DNA of 64,000 bases from Bacteroidia bacterium. Its GTDB lineage: Bacteria; Bacteroidota; Bacteroidia; Bacteroidales; Paludibacteraceae. Location of the stretch: the NCBI GenBank assembly GCA_009929445.1, contig SAAL01000003.1:1-64000 (forward strand), read 5' to 3'. How positions within the stretch are numbered: the stretch's first letter is position 1; the number at the start of each line of letters is the position of its first letter. The position numbers were made by a program, and so were the translations under genes. Below, piece after piece: positions 55,201 to 64,000 of the stretch. The notes below the pieces were generated by a model. It was given only the letters and a program-made list of their open reading frames with translations. It did not search any database and was not told the origin of the DNA.

Positions 55201-56262
55201 GTAACCGCTCATACCGCCTACTCCACTGCCCATTTCGGGATGTGTCCATTTTGCATCAGCAGCATTTGTCTGCAGGTATTCACAGTCGATGTAATCCAGC
55301 CGGGCCAGTTCGCGCTGCGCTTCTGGAACACTTATTTCCAGGTATTTACGCAGGAAATGATCACCGTCTTTCATTTCCACGTTCATCGATACTGACCAGT
55401 CGATGTTATTGAATTTAAATGGTGCAAAAATAAAACGTAATGATTTCCCATTTGGAATTTCTCCGGCTATAACATCGGTCAATGTTAAATCAGAAGTCGA
55501 AATGGTTGCTTTGGACGCAATATACGTATCGGCAGAAAGATCAAATTCTCCACAACTTCCGAAGCTTCCGCCATTTTGAGTGCTTAGAATTTCGAATTTT
55601 ACAAACTGACCGGTTTGCGGAGCAGTAAGTCCAATAATCGTAGCTTTATTACCATCGAAGTTAATGGTGCCCTGGCTGCAGGGAGTTGCCGTTGCCAGAC
55701 CATCTTTGGTATCGCTTACGTAAAATTTATACGTTTTGGGAATGCCGTTAGTACCCGTCGGACGGGGAGTAAACCGGAATGAGTTGATCGTTTTCGCCGA
55801 CTTCATGTCAATGATAAAATAGAAAGGAAGCGTGGTTGTTCCTGTACCTGTTCCATAGTTGGAATGCCAGTACGTAGAAATATTACCGTCGATAATGGCT
55901 GATGCGGGGGCGTTTTCTGAGGCAGTCACACTATTGACTTCCACGGTCCAGCCGGTTTTAGCAAGCGTTGTAAAATTAACTGTTGTTGCATTAATTGGGG
56001 CAATGACAAATTCTTCTGATTTTGTACCGGGTGTAAATATGGTTGGTGCTCCGTCGGTACGAAAGTTGGTTATCGAAGTGGTTTTCAGTTTGCCCCCTAC
56101 AATTGAAAAGTCACGGTTGATATAACCGTTGCCTATGCCGGCTTTTTCGGAGGTTTTAACGATAGAAACGGAGGTATTAACCTGGGCATGAAGCACAAAG
56201 CCGGTAAAACACATGCTGCAGATTAAGCCCAATCTTGAAAAAAGGGTTGTAAGTTTGATCAT
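52234..56262 (-). CDS. clan GH-D-like (GH36/GH27-like) glycosidase with F5/8-type C-like domain and T9SS sorting domain
   Basis: DSYVVDDGWNAYGPY, FGLWLGPRGGYN, YKINYWKLDGF, WINLTCYVNPSPW; inserted discoidin-like segment (ASAIIDGNISTYWHSNYG...FYFIIDMKSAKTINSFRFTPRP); CTD LVPGIYFVQVAGKVGTAKVIVR. Confidence 0.75.
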   Translation of the reverse strand: MIKLTTLFSRLGLICSMCFTGFVLHAQVNTSVSIVKTSEKAGIGNGYINRDFSIVGGKLKTTSITNFRTDGAPTIFTPGTKSEEFVIAPINATTVNFTTLAKTGWTVEVNSVTASENAPASAIIDGNISTYWHSNYGTGTGTTTLPFYFIIDMKSAKTINSFRFTPRPTGTNGIPKTYKFYVSDTKDGLATATPCSQGTINFDGNKATIIGLTAPQTGQFVKFEILSTQNGGSFGSCGEFDLSADTYIASKATISTSDLTLTDVIAGEIPNGKSLRFIFAPFKFNNIDWSVSMNVEMKDGDHFLRKYLEISVPEAQRELARLDYIDCEYLQTNAADAKWTHPEMGSGVGGMSGYWISLGQPVYIQGMFFGSEFPQTETSIGTDGIGHIRYFSGKSLSQLKAENRLAGGKFSTWKTVSGAARSTDNKVIQSDFFAYIKTISKQTQLRTQYNSWYDWMMDITESNIQSSFFEMEKGFSQNGMPPVDSYVVDDGWNAYGPYAGENTTGFWQFNSKFPNGLTNASDLSHKFSSNFGLWLGPRGGYNYNYAFAQFLEANGNGMLNNASGDITTNHKRYLQKLQEFFLDAQDKYKINYWKLDGFSTQPPTRTSDQYITGGEQGMYYMTEHWERWYNVLEELYKKAGTQGQNMWINLTCYVNPSPWILQWSNSVWMQNSNDIGRYNTGLSRQVDQLLTYRDDLYFDFYNQRQFQFPASNMYNHDPIYGKTGTSLANQMTDDEFRAYILMMATRGSSFWELYFSYNMMDEGQKWMINAEAINWINKNYHILRNSKLIGSTPKSSNTYGFSCWDGNNGIISVRNPGTAVRNITFTLDRNIGLREGASGLRRVTVMNFRSTTADDNSTAFNYGQTITLTLQPGEIRIWQFSPDADITPAKIESIKSAANNKVIVKFDENVQINNAVFKVNNAAASATLKADFKTVELTFSPVLTDYAQAALAITDVKDFSANVTSTSGNFTYYPLGVIMQAENAAGFSSTQSVEGVSDFNIAFNLNTTGKGSTIFRQGSEVYVGIDAAGKQVFTVKGLTITSDAVVADGTDKSVSVCREKNGMLKIYLNGDLHKSIFDKTKVNEPIVSAAVTVGGDFTALQVLNYAQPFDVLKVTEPPVRPKFSTASETYWYRMYDNNTVSNKMYTGNDGSYSKRLKYSRIWSNTDAELFKFVQKTSGNQEECYIYSHLDETSRISVNPAAANLIQVFNNPANDTWKIYPSKDPGAFCIQSVNTTAANNLMNSFANSASGGIIGFWNDDNAGDGGSQWKFELKQTTTGIKSVSTTSLGVYTKDRKIYPENPGENITIHDVRGIKLNPDAYLVPGIYFVQVAGKVGTAKVIVR

Positions 56263-56324
56263 AGTAAAAATGAATATCTTAAGGTTAATGTTGGATTTTC
56301 AAATTTCTTCGAAAATTCAGGCTA

Positions 56325-56357
56325 CAAATTTATAATATTTATTCATTAAAAATCAAA
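56325..56357 (-). promoter_or_regulatory. promoter of the GH36-like/GH95 pair
   Basis: Minus-strand TTTG (56354-56357), 21 bp, TAAATTTG (56325-56332). Confidence 0.55.
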
Positions 56358-56575
56358 TACATACAGCATATCGTTAAATTTTTGGAATTATATTTCAATA
56401 TGATAAACAATTTTCTGTATGAGTTAAATAATCAACTATCTGCAGGTGATATTTTTTTTCCGATAAAAGTACCCGATATAATAAATAGAAGTCTATCCGG
56501 CTGATCAGTTCAGAATGTATTCATTTGACTGATAGTTAATCTGTAAATAAGCTAACGGGGATAATTTTTTTTTTG

Positions 56576-56583
56576 TACTTTTG
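56576..56583 (+). promoter_or_regulatory. -7 box (TACTTTTG) for the large BNR/LamG gene
   Basis: TAnnTTTG match; long (~290 nt) leader implied. Confidence 0.4.
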
Positions 56584-56879
56584 CATTTTACTTCGATATG
56601 TATTGTGTTGATATCAATTTATCACAGTAAAATTAAGCATTTTAGGTAACAGATGTAACTTTGAATTGAATTATAGATTTGTATCGAATTTATATATTTC
56701 CAAACGGTTGATAATCTTTCACTTATCTTCTTCCTTAAATGTTTTAATGAGACTTTGTCATTACTGATAAATCAGTGATGTTTCACTGGCCAAGTGTTCT
56801 GCAATTGCATTTTTTCGGAACACAGAAACAGACTTCACAAACATTACAAAAAAACCTTTTAAATCAAAATAATGTACTC

Positions 56880-59800
56880 ATGAAAAAAACAATTTTACTC
56901 CTTATTGTTTTAGCGACGGTTTCGTTTGCATTTTCAGCATCACGGAAATCAACTGACAAAAAATTATCAGCAGAAGAAGCTAAAGCTATTATTGAAAAAA
57001 TTCAGACCGAATCTTTTCAACCCGTTTTACCTTCAAATCTTTTAGCTACCCGTGTTTATACTGAAATGGCCAAAGAAGGCTGGACTATTGGCGAAATAGT
57101 TCGGCTGACTGACGAATACCTTGCTGCACATAAACCGGAGCTTAAGAAAGAAGGCACTAACATTGATTATGCCAAGTTCTGGAGACCTTACAATGTAAGT
57201 TCAACGCTAATGAATGCCACTATTGAAAATGACTCTGAAAAACTGAACAAAGTCAAACTCAATCTTGAAGCAACACAGGCTGATATTCACGCCTACTATC
57301 CGCGAATTTTTTATACAGTAAACGACAGGTTGGCGGGAATCCGTAATCCGGGCTATTTTCGCCACAATGCCATTATGCCTGCCGGAGGTCGTATTTACTG
57401 GATGACGGTACATCCCGATGATCCGGATAAAATCATGGTTAATCCGGATGCTGATGGTATCTGGCGCACCGATGATATGGGAAAAACATGGGATTGTATT
57501 ACAGACCGGATTCCAAACCGGTACGACCGCAACCATGCTGACACCTATTCCATACCCGTAGATCCGGAAAATTGGGATCATGTGTATGCTTTTATGAACA
57601 ACAGTACAGTTTATAAAACACTGGACGGAGGTCAGACCTGGTCGAAAGTAACAGGAGCTACTCACAAAGGTTTCAAACGGGGTTATTGCTTTCGGGATGC
57701 AGAAGGAAAACTTAAATTTATAGGTGCTAAATTGCCGGTAGCCGGTAATAATGGTGTAGGATCAGAACTCTATGTGAGCAGTGATACCTGTAAAAACTGG
57801 AGCAGAATCGTAGCCACCACGGCCCAAAAAGATATTACACAAGATGGTACCAGAACTTTCTGGTTTCAGGAAATAGCTTTTCATCCCACCGAACGGAATA
57901 TCGTTTATGCAACCGGCAGCCGCAGGATACTTCGCTCTACCGATGGAGGCAAAACTTTTAGCAGCATGACTTTCAAGGTGTATGGTACAACAACTGCAAC
58001 AGTGAGGTCTGAGTCAACAGATTTGTTCCCGCTGGAAACCGCTAACGCTCCCATGTTTCTAACCATTAATCCGAATAACGGAAATGAAATGTGGGCTGCA
58101 CTTTCAACCCGTTCAAATGCGGCATATACTGCACTTTACAAAACAACCGACGGCGGACAAAGCTGGATAACAGTGCAGGAACCAAGCGCCGGAATAGGTT
58201 CCGGTGGAATCTTCGGAAATGAATCGGCCTGGAACTGGCTCGGTGGTTTCAATGTGAACTTTGTGGATCAGCGCTATGTTTACGGCTGTTCGATGAGCTC
58301 AGCTGAAAGTACGAACGGAGGAATTAATTTCACCGAAAAGTCATGGACCGACCGGATGCCGGGTTTTTATCCCGACGGGAAAATATACACGGTATCGGCA
58401 GCAAGTCATAATGCCGATAATCACGTGATCAAAGGACATAAAACCGGGAGAATATTCAGAGGCGGCGATGCCGGGATTTATGTAAAGGACGATGCAATAA
58501 ACGGAGGAAAGTGGATCAATATAAGCGGGAATATGGGTCAGATGTTGTTTTACAACAGTACCACAAACGAATTTGGTGATTTTGCAATTGCGGGAAATAC
58601 ACAGGATATCAACATCGAGTTTTACCGCGGTGGTCGTTGGGGACAATCAAGAGGATACGAAGGCAGTACCATCTGGATGAATCCTTTTTCAGGCGAAGAA
58701 CATTACCCATATATAACCTCCGAAGGTGTAGCTATTCAAAATCAGGATTATGGCTCCTGGAACAGAGCCTGGACGGCCGCCGATGTTTGCACCGGCAACT
58801 GGTATATCCGGCGTGAAGGTACAAATTCCGATGGCAGCAGATTCGCAGTTATTAAAAATTTCGGTAAATCGTCTGTTGGCATTGACAATTCTTCCACAGG
58901 CTGGGTGCAGGATTTTGCCCTTTCAAGAGATGTTCCGGGCGGAAAATTGTTTATTATCCGAAACAACAAGCTGTACTATTCCACCAACAGCGGCTCTACT
59001 TTCACACAGATAAATACCGGTTCGTATGTTCCAACCAAAGTGGCTGTAAATCCGAATAATTCGAACGAAATTTATATGGCCAGAGATGGTGTCGTTTACA
59101 TGACGCTAAATGGTGGCACAAACTGGTCGATGATTTCAACAAGTACTTTAACAGGGATGCCGGTATCCCGATTGCTGTATCACGAAGGCAGCGGCGACTT
59201 GTATTTTGTCAGCAATGTTCATGGAATCTTTATCCGCGAAGCAGGTACTACCAATTGGGAACTGTGGCAGAAAGGATTTAATACGGCCAAACTGGGCGAT
59301 GCCTACATCAACTACACCACTCAGGAAATGATTATCACCGATTATGGAAGTGGAATCTGGGTAGCTGACCTTCAACATCCTGCTGACCGGTATCTGAAGG
59401 ATGGATTCACCCTGAAACAGTGCTCAAATATCAATAATGCCCGGACTTTCGGTATCAACGTACATTACTCTATTCCCTTGTATTATTATTTCAAATGGTA
59501 TGTAAATGGTGTTTTGCAAACCAAAGAAAACGGTCAATATTTTACTTCTTCGGATTTGCAGCCTAATGATAAGGTAAAACTGGAAGTAACCCTGCGCGAA
59601 TCGCCCGATATCACAACCCGTTCGGCTGAATTTACAGTGGCTGACGAAACCACTACCCTTACAGAAAACAAACGGGGTAATTACCTGTATTCTAATCAAA
59701 AAGGAAGTGTAGATCTGGGATATGCCGATCATTTCTTTGGCAACTTTACGCTACAGTTGTGGGTTAATCCCAAATCGGATGGAGTTATCCTAGCAAACCG

Positions 59801-62435
59801 TCAGGTAAATACCAGTTCGGTCAAAGGTTTTTATCTTTCAGTGAACGGGGGTAGAATTAAATTCAACTATACGCCCGAAAATAATTTTCTGCAACCGTTT
59901 AATGAAACAACCAAGACCATGCATTATTCGCTGGATGGAGGAGCTGTAAGCCTGAACACCTGGAATCAGATAACCATTACACACAACCGCACAGGCAATA
60001 TACAGCTGTATGTAAATGGCGTTTTGAAGGCTACACAAGCGCGCGCGATGCCTGCATTTACGCTGAACAACAGTCTCTACCTTTCTCTCTTTGCCGATGG
60101 TTATGAGTTGAATCCGCTGGACGGAGCTGTAGATGAATTAAAAATATGGAGCGATGTGCTGGATCTTACAACGGTACGTAAATCAATGCATGGAGAAGTC
60201 ACTCCGTCAAACGCAAAACTGATTTACTACAACGACTTCAATGCTGTAAATACCGAACAACTGAAAGAACGTTTCTCACAAAAAGCAATCGGACCAAGAA
60301 CCGAAGCTGTTGTTGCTATAAATGAAAGTGCTCTGGGAGTTTGCGCATCTGACAACGAATATAAGGCATTAGGCACTGACTGGACTTCATTTGCCAACAA
60401 AGGGACAGCTGGCATGGAAATAAGAAGCCTTACAGCAGGCTATGCTCCCAATGTGTTGGGTTTGTTTTATAACGGTTCATTTCTTGGCACAAAAACCAGT
60501 CTCTTACCAGCCTATTACAATGTATATCCGGTTGCATTCGGTGTTAAATTATTTGATGTAACTGATTTTACAAAACCGGTTGACGTTAAATTTTATCTCG
60601 ATCCGGCCACTGCAGATAACTATGCAGCAGCAAAAATTTATACCCTGGATCTCAACGCCAACCTGGAATCATGGTCAAGGTTATCCGCAACTCCGGTTTA
60701 CAATCCTGCAGATAAAACCATGACCCTCACCGGCGTGAAAGCAAGTGATATTAACAACAAGCAACTTGTGGTGGTAAAAGAAAATGCAGCTATGGAACTC
60801 ACTTCCGAATCGATTGTTTCAGGCGCAGAGTTGAATGTTTATACACCCGAAACACTGAGTGTGTCACTTCAGGCTTCGTTGATTGGCGGAATGACGCCTC
60901 CGGCAGGAAGCTACAACCTCACAGCCAGCAGTCCGATAGTCACTGGCATTGATCCGCTCAATTTCACAGGAAATACGGCCGCTACAACAGTTTATATAGC
61001 AGCAGAAGACAACGACAGGATGAATGAAACGACACCGGTTACCATTTCCGGCCAGGATGCAAGTCTTAAACCCTTTGAATTTGCCGTAGTCAATAAAATC
61101 ACCTCAAAAACCATTCAGAAAGGGATTAAAATGAATCTTGGTGGCGCTGTGGTAGGCTCAGGAAGCAATTTTGCTGCACTAAACGCTAAAAATACAGCTA
61201 CCTACATGACCTGGGTGCGACTGGATGATGCTACGATGCTGACCGGTTACAAAATGCTTCTGTTCTTCCGCGGAACAGGTACAAATGCTACAGGACTTGT
61301 TTTATATAACGGAAAAATCGGATGCCACTGGAACGACGAAAGCTGGAGCTGGGATGTGAACAGCGGACTTACGCTGACTACGGCTGATTTGGGCAAATGG
61401 GTACATATTGCTATGACAGCTTCTTCTTCAGGACTTGAGTTCTATCTGAATGGTAAAAAGGGAACACGAATCTCCAGGACCGTGAATGCTGCTACCATTG
61501 GCACCGGATTGATGTTAGGCAAAAACCAACCGGGTGACGCGGTGTTTATCGGAGCTTTCGATCAGGCAGCAATTTGGAACAGAACGCTGACTCCACAGGA
61601 AATAGTGAAATACATGCATTCCAGAACGTATCTGAATGATGCAGGACTTGTGTCGTATATCACGTTCGATAAAGAGGAAACAGGAGGTGGCTATTTTGAC
61701 CTGAAATCAAATGCATCGGTTGCTTTCAACGGTGTGGTGCAAACTAATCAGGTTTCGAACATACCTTTTAATTTTGCAACCCAACAATCGAGAACCAGAA
61801 CAGCTGACAACGGAGTAATGAGAGATAACATTGGATTTACACTGCCGGCGGCCTATCCGGCAGCCAATGTGTATTATACATCCAGATTTACAGGCGTTCC
61901 CTTTAATTCAACAGATGTAAAATATCCGAAACAAGTATTGCTGGAAGACAGCTACCGGACGATTTCTTTCGGAGCAATCAGAACCTTCACTGCAGCCGAG
62001 AAGATTCAGTTTACGATTGAAAATCCGGCTATCGCTGAAGGTGATTCCGTTATTTTCTACGCCCGTTCACTTGGTTCGGTGGGTGCGTTCACTACCCGAA
62101 TCAGTGTATTGGCCGAAACCGGAAAAGCGAATTTTGATGTTCCGGCTACCATTTTCAACGAAAATCTGACGTACATGTTCTACCGGTTGCCTCAGGTACC
62201 GAATGCTGTTGAAAATTCAGTCGTTTATCACTACAAACTCACCGTGGATAATGGTTACTGCACGATTCATAATTTACTCGGCAATGCACTTGTAACAATC
62301 TATGATTTGAACGGGAAAACCATCTTAAATGAAAAATGCAACAATACATTCTTCCGGGTAAAACTTTCAAAAGGTATTTATATACTGAGAATAGAAGAAA
62401 ACGGAATTCCATGTATGAGTAAAATCATGATTTAA
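56880..62435 (+). CDS. large secreted BNR/Asp-box propeller protein with two LamG domains and T9SS sorting domain
   Basis: Start moved to MKKTILLLIVLATVSFAFS; Asp-box repeats (GIWRTDDMGKTWDCI, VYKTLDGGQTWSKV, ILRSTDGGKTFSSM, LYKTTDGGQSWITV); two LamG modules; CTD (VTIYDLNGKTILNEKCN...LSKGIYILRIEENGIPCMSKIMI). Confidence 0.8.
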   Translation: MKKTILLLIVLATVSFAFSASRKSTDKKLSAEEAKAIIEKIQTESFQPVLPSNLLATRVYTEMAKEGWTIGEIVRLTDEYLAAHKPELKKEGTNIDYAKFWRPYNVSSTLMNATIENDSEKLNKVKLNLEATQADIHAYYPRIFYTVNDRLAGIRNPGYFRHNAIMPAGGRIYWMTVHPDDPDKIMVNPDADGIWRTDDMGKTWDCITDRIPNRYDRNHADTYSIPVDPENWDHVYAFMNNSTVYKTLDGGQTWSKVTGATHKGFKRGYCFRDAEGKLKFIGAKLPVAGNNGVGSELYVSSDTCKNWSRIVATTAQKDITQDGTRTFWFQEIAFHPTERNIVYATGSRRILRSTDGGKTFSSMTFKVYGTTTATVRSESTDLFPLETANAPMFLTINPNNGNEMWAALSTRSNAAYTALYKTTDGGQSWITVQEPSAGIGSGGIFGNESAWNWLGGFNVNFVDQRYVYGCSMSSAESTNGGINFTEKSWTDRMPGFYPDGKIYTVSAASHNADNHVIKGHKTGRIFRGGDAGIYVKDDAINGGKWINISGNMGQMLFYNSTTNEFGDFAIAGNTQDINIEFYRGGRWGQSRGYEGSTIWMNPFSGEEHYPYITSEGVAIQNQDYGSWNRAWTAADVCTGNWYIRREGTNSDGSRFAVIKNFGKSSVGIDNSSTGWVQDFALSRDVPGGKLFIIRNNKLYYSTNSGSTFTQINTGSYVPTKVAVNPNNSNEIYMARDGVVYMTLNGGTNWSMISTSTLTGMPVSRLLYHEGSGDLYFVSNVHGIFIREAGTTNWELWQKGFNTAKLGDAYINYTTQEMIITDYGSGIWVADLQHPADRYLKDGFTLKQCSNINNARTFGINVHYSIPLYYYFKWYVNGVLQTKENGQYFTSSDLQPNDKVKLEVTLRESPDITTRSAEFTVADETTTLTENKRGNYLYSNQKGSVDLGYADHFFGNFTLQLWVNPKSDGVILANRQVNTSSVKGFYLSVNGGRIKFNYTPENNFLQPFNETTKTMHYSLDGGAVSLNTWNQITITHNRTGNIQLYVNGVLKATQARAMPAFTLNNSLYLSLFADGYELNPLDGAVDELKIWSDVLDLTTVRKSMHGEVTPSNAKLIYYNDFNAVNTEQLKERFSQKAIGPRTEAVVAINESALGVCASDNEYKALGTDWTSFANKGTAGMEIRSLTAGYAPNVLGLFYNGSFLGTKTSLLPAYYNVYPVAFGVKLFDVTDFTKPVDVKFYLDPATADNYAAAKIYTLDLNANLESWSRLSATPVYNPADKTMTLTGVKASDINNKQLVVVKENAAMELTSESIVSGAELNVYTPETLSVSLQASLIGGMTPPAGSYNLTASSPIVTGIDPLNFTGNTAATTVYIAAEDNDRMNETTPVTISGQDASLKPFEFAVVNKITSKTIQKGIKMNLGGAVVGSGSNFAALNAKNTATYMTWVRLDDATMLTGYKMLLFFRGTGTNATGLVLYNGKIGCHWNDESWSWDVNSGLTLTTADLGKWVHIAMTASSSGLEFYLNGKKGTRISRTVNAATIGTGLMLGKNQPGDAVFIGAFDQAAIWNRTLTPQEIVKYMHSRTYLNDAGLVSYITFDKEETGGGYFDLKSNASVAFNGVVQTNQVSNIPFNFATQQSRTRTADNGVMRDNIGFTLPAAYPAANVYYTSRFTGVPFNSTDVKYPKQVLLEDSYRTISFGAIRTFTAAEKIQFTIENPAIAEGDSVIFYARSLGSVGAFTTRISVLAETGKANFDVPATIFNENLTYMFYRLPQVPNAVENSVVYHYKLTVDNGYCTIHNLLGNALVTIYDLNGKTILNEKCNNTFFRVKLSKGIYILRIEENGIPCMSKIMI

Positions 62436-62455
62436 TCCTAACGGGATACATCAAA

Positions 62456-62488
62456 TCACCGGTACAAAGAACTTTTTTGTGCCGGTGA
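62456..62488. other. hairpin between the BNR/LamG gene and the small CTD protein
   Basis: tcaccggtacaaa...tttgtgccggtga, 13-bp arms with one G-T/A-C mismatch. Confidence 0.55.
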
Positions 62489-62554
62489 TATTCAAGCCTA
62501 ATAAAATAAGGATGGAGATTATTCCACGCTTTCTTCAACCAAATAACTACTGAA

Positions 62555-62965
62555 ATGAACAGAAAAATATTGCTGTGTATTTTCCTTTTTTCAATCACAA
62601 CGTTGGCAAAAGCTAATTCAACAGGCATGCATGTTGCTGATACTATTACCAACGCTGTAATAGATGTGGAATATAAACCCGATGATCTGTCAGGCTTCAA
62701 TTGGAAAGACGAACTGGAACTGGCGCGTGTAATACCAACTTTGGACAGCAAAGGTATCAGAATTACATTACCAAACGCCGATCCGGCTAAAGTAATCATA
62801 CTTGACAAGAAAGGCATAAAAACGCTGAAAACAATACTTTATGTTGCTCCGGCTGTAATCGATATCTCAGAACTCAGAAACGGTGCTTATCAGCTCATTA
62901 TTCAGTCTCATAACGAAACAGTGGTAAAAATTTTTACCAAAACGAAACCCGGGAAGAAAAGATAA
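62555..62965 (+). CDS. small secreted protein consisting largely of a T9SS CTD-like domain
   Basis: Signal peptide MNRKILLCIFLFSITTLAKA; IRITLPNADPAKVIILDKKGIKTLKT...VIDISELRNGAYQLIIQSHNETVVKIFTKTKPGKKR. Confidence 0.55.
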   Translation: MNRKILLCIFLFSITTLAKANSTGMHVADTITNAVIDVEYKPDDLSGFNWKDELELARVIPTLDSKGIRITLPNADPAKVIILDKKGIKTLKTILYVAPAVIDISELRNGAYQLIIQSHNETVVKIFTKTKPGKKR

Positions 62966-63072
62966 AACTATTCATAATCAAACACAGTGGTTTTTCGGAT
63001 TACCTGAAATATTCATTGTGAACACCAAACAAGTCAATTTAAATTTCGTAGAAGAAGTTACAAGACACAAAA

Positions 63073-63101
63073 AAACGGGCAATCTGAAATACTGCCCGTT
63101 T
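63073..63101. terminator. intrinsic terminator between convergent genes
   Basis: aaacgggca...tgcccgttt flanked by A/T-rich tracts. Confidence 0.75.
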
Positions 63102-63123
63102 GAATTTTGTGTTTAATGACAAA

Positions 63124-64000
63124 TTACTTTATTACTTTCAGTGTAATTGATTTATTATCTTCACTTTGTAATGTTATCAGATAAACGCCTTTCGGTGCTG
63201 TTAAACTGAATTCCTGTGCAGTAGAAGTTACTTTTCCTGTCGAAATCAATCTTCCGGTTATCTCTCTGATGGTTGCTATGCTGTTTTCAGCATTCAAAAT
63301 GCGAAGTGTTTCACCATCAAAATAAGCTTTTGAGTTATTTAGCCTGTGGTTAACCGTTGCGGTTGGTGCACCAAGTCTGATATCAAAATCGTAGGCAACA
63401 CCATTTCGGATATAATTATTTGTCCAGATGGATACTTTCCAATCGGCTGTTGTAGAGGGTTCGTGATAGATTACCCTCATCCGGTAAACTCCTTCGGGGG
63501 TACCTGCCGGTATTCCAATACGACGGGTATAGCCTGCCGGATCACTAAGGCGCGCGTCCTGAGATGATTCACTGCTTCTTATTCCCGCTTCGTTTAGATC
63601 GAGGAAATCAAAGTCCCTGTTCCAGTCGATAAAGGCATTCTGCTGTGTCCATTTTAAGTTCTCAATGCTGACTGAACTTCCCACAAAAACCATGTCGAAG
63701 CTGTCGGTTTCGAGCGGAACTACAATCTGAGGAGTAGTACAGTTAATCACTGCGTTGCCTATCAGTTGCAAAGCTGTAACTGTGGTATCTACAGGATTAG
63801 GTATGGTTGTTACTCCGCTGAGAATAATCTGTGGTACGTCTTTCACAATTGCAGTTACATCTGTCAGATACCTATCGGCCGACTGTATATCAGCATCTGC
63901 ATGTGTATAATAACGTTTCATGTCCCGGTAATATCCGTTTTCAAAGTTAGCAACAAGAGTCATTGCGTTTTCACCCGCATAAATGTATGGATTGTTGGTG
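63124..64000 (-). CDS. GEVED-like domain protein with T9SS sorting domain, truncated by window edge
   Basis: FIDWNRDFDFLDLNEAGIRSSESSQDARLSDPAGYTRRIGIPAGTPEGVYRMRVIYHEP; CTD (LTAPKGVYLITLQSEDNKSITLKVIK). The frame stays open to 64000 (TNNPYIYAGENAMTLVANF). Confidence 0.75.
   Translation of the reverse strand, partial: TNNPYIYAGENAMTLVANFENGYYRDMKRYYTHADADIQSADRYLTDVTAIVKDVPQIILSGVTTIPNPVDTTVTALQLIGNAVINCTTPQIVVPLETDSFDMVFVGSSVSIENLKWTQQNAFIDWNRDFDFLDLNEAGIRSSESSQDARLSDPAGYTRRIGIPAGTPEGVYRMRVIYHEPSTTADWKVSIWTNNYIRNGVAYDFDIRLGAPTATVNHRLNNSKAYFDGETLRILNAENSIATIREITGRLISTGKVTSTAQEFSLTAPKGVYLITLQSEDNKSITLKVIK

Noticed and set aside
56775-56879. N-terminal extension MMFHWPSVLQLHFFG... of the large BNR/LamG ORF
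   Set aside because: The signal peptide starts at MKKTILLLIVLATVSFAFS (56880); upstream residues look like translated leader.
1-64000. CRISPR arrays, prophage, IS elements, toxin-antitoxin or defence systems
   Set aside because: No regularly spaced direct repeats, transposase, integrase, phage structural or nuclease-defence ORFs were seen in the track or sequence.

Overview
The window is a carbohydrate-utilisation region of a Bacteroidetes (probably Bacteroidales) chromosome; the taxon is inferred from SusC/SusD pairs, T9SS C-terminal domains, an HTCS regulator and TAnnTTTG-type -7 promoter boxes. Left to right it contains: (1) an L-arabinose catabolic operon on the minus strand (araD-araA-araB-galM-SSS symporter-Nudix-type AraR/NrtR-like regulator-GH51 start), with a candidate palindromic operator and -7 box upstream of araD; (2) a tightly packed ~18.7 kb minus-strand polysaccharide utilisation operon in which FAS1/fasciclin-domain lipoproteins sit between two SusC/SusD pairs, headed by a GH128-like glycosidase; (3) a second minus-strand cluster with a GH43-like LamG/Ig/T9SS protein, an HExxH protein and a small T9SS cargo protein; (4) a GH29 fucosidase, a BNR_4 propeller enzyme, an internally repeated carbohydrate-binding T9SS protein and a hybrid two-component regulator; (5) a short housekeeping island (tRNA-Ser, tatD, guaA, queA, DUF2027/Smr); (6) GH95 and GH36/GH27-like multidomain enzymes, a large BNR/LamG T9SS protein, a small near-orphan T9SS CTD protein and an edge-truncated GEVED/T9SS protein. 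The observations I rate highest are the FAS1-SusCD operon, the candidate ara operator, the 21-bp-spaced direct repeats upstream of the FAS1 operon, a frameshifted T9SS CTD remnant in an intergenic region, small CTD-only proteins, paired REP-like intergenic elements that exactly fill gaps inside operons, and a face-to-face bidirectional promoter between queA and the Smr gene. All family assignments are by eye from motifs; no searches were run.
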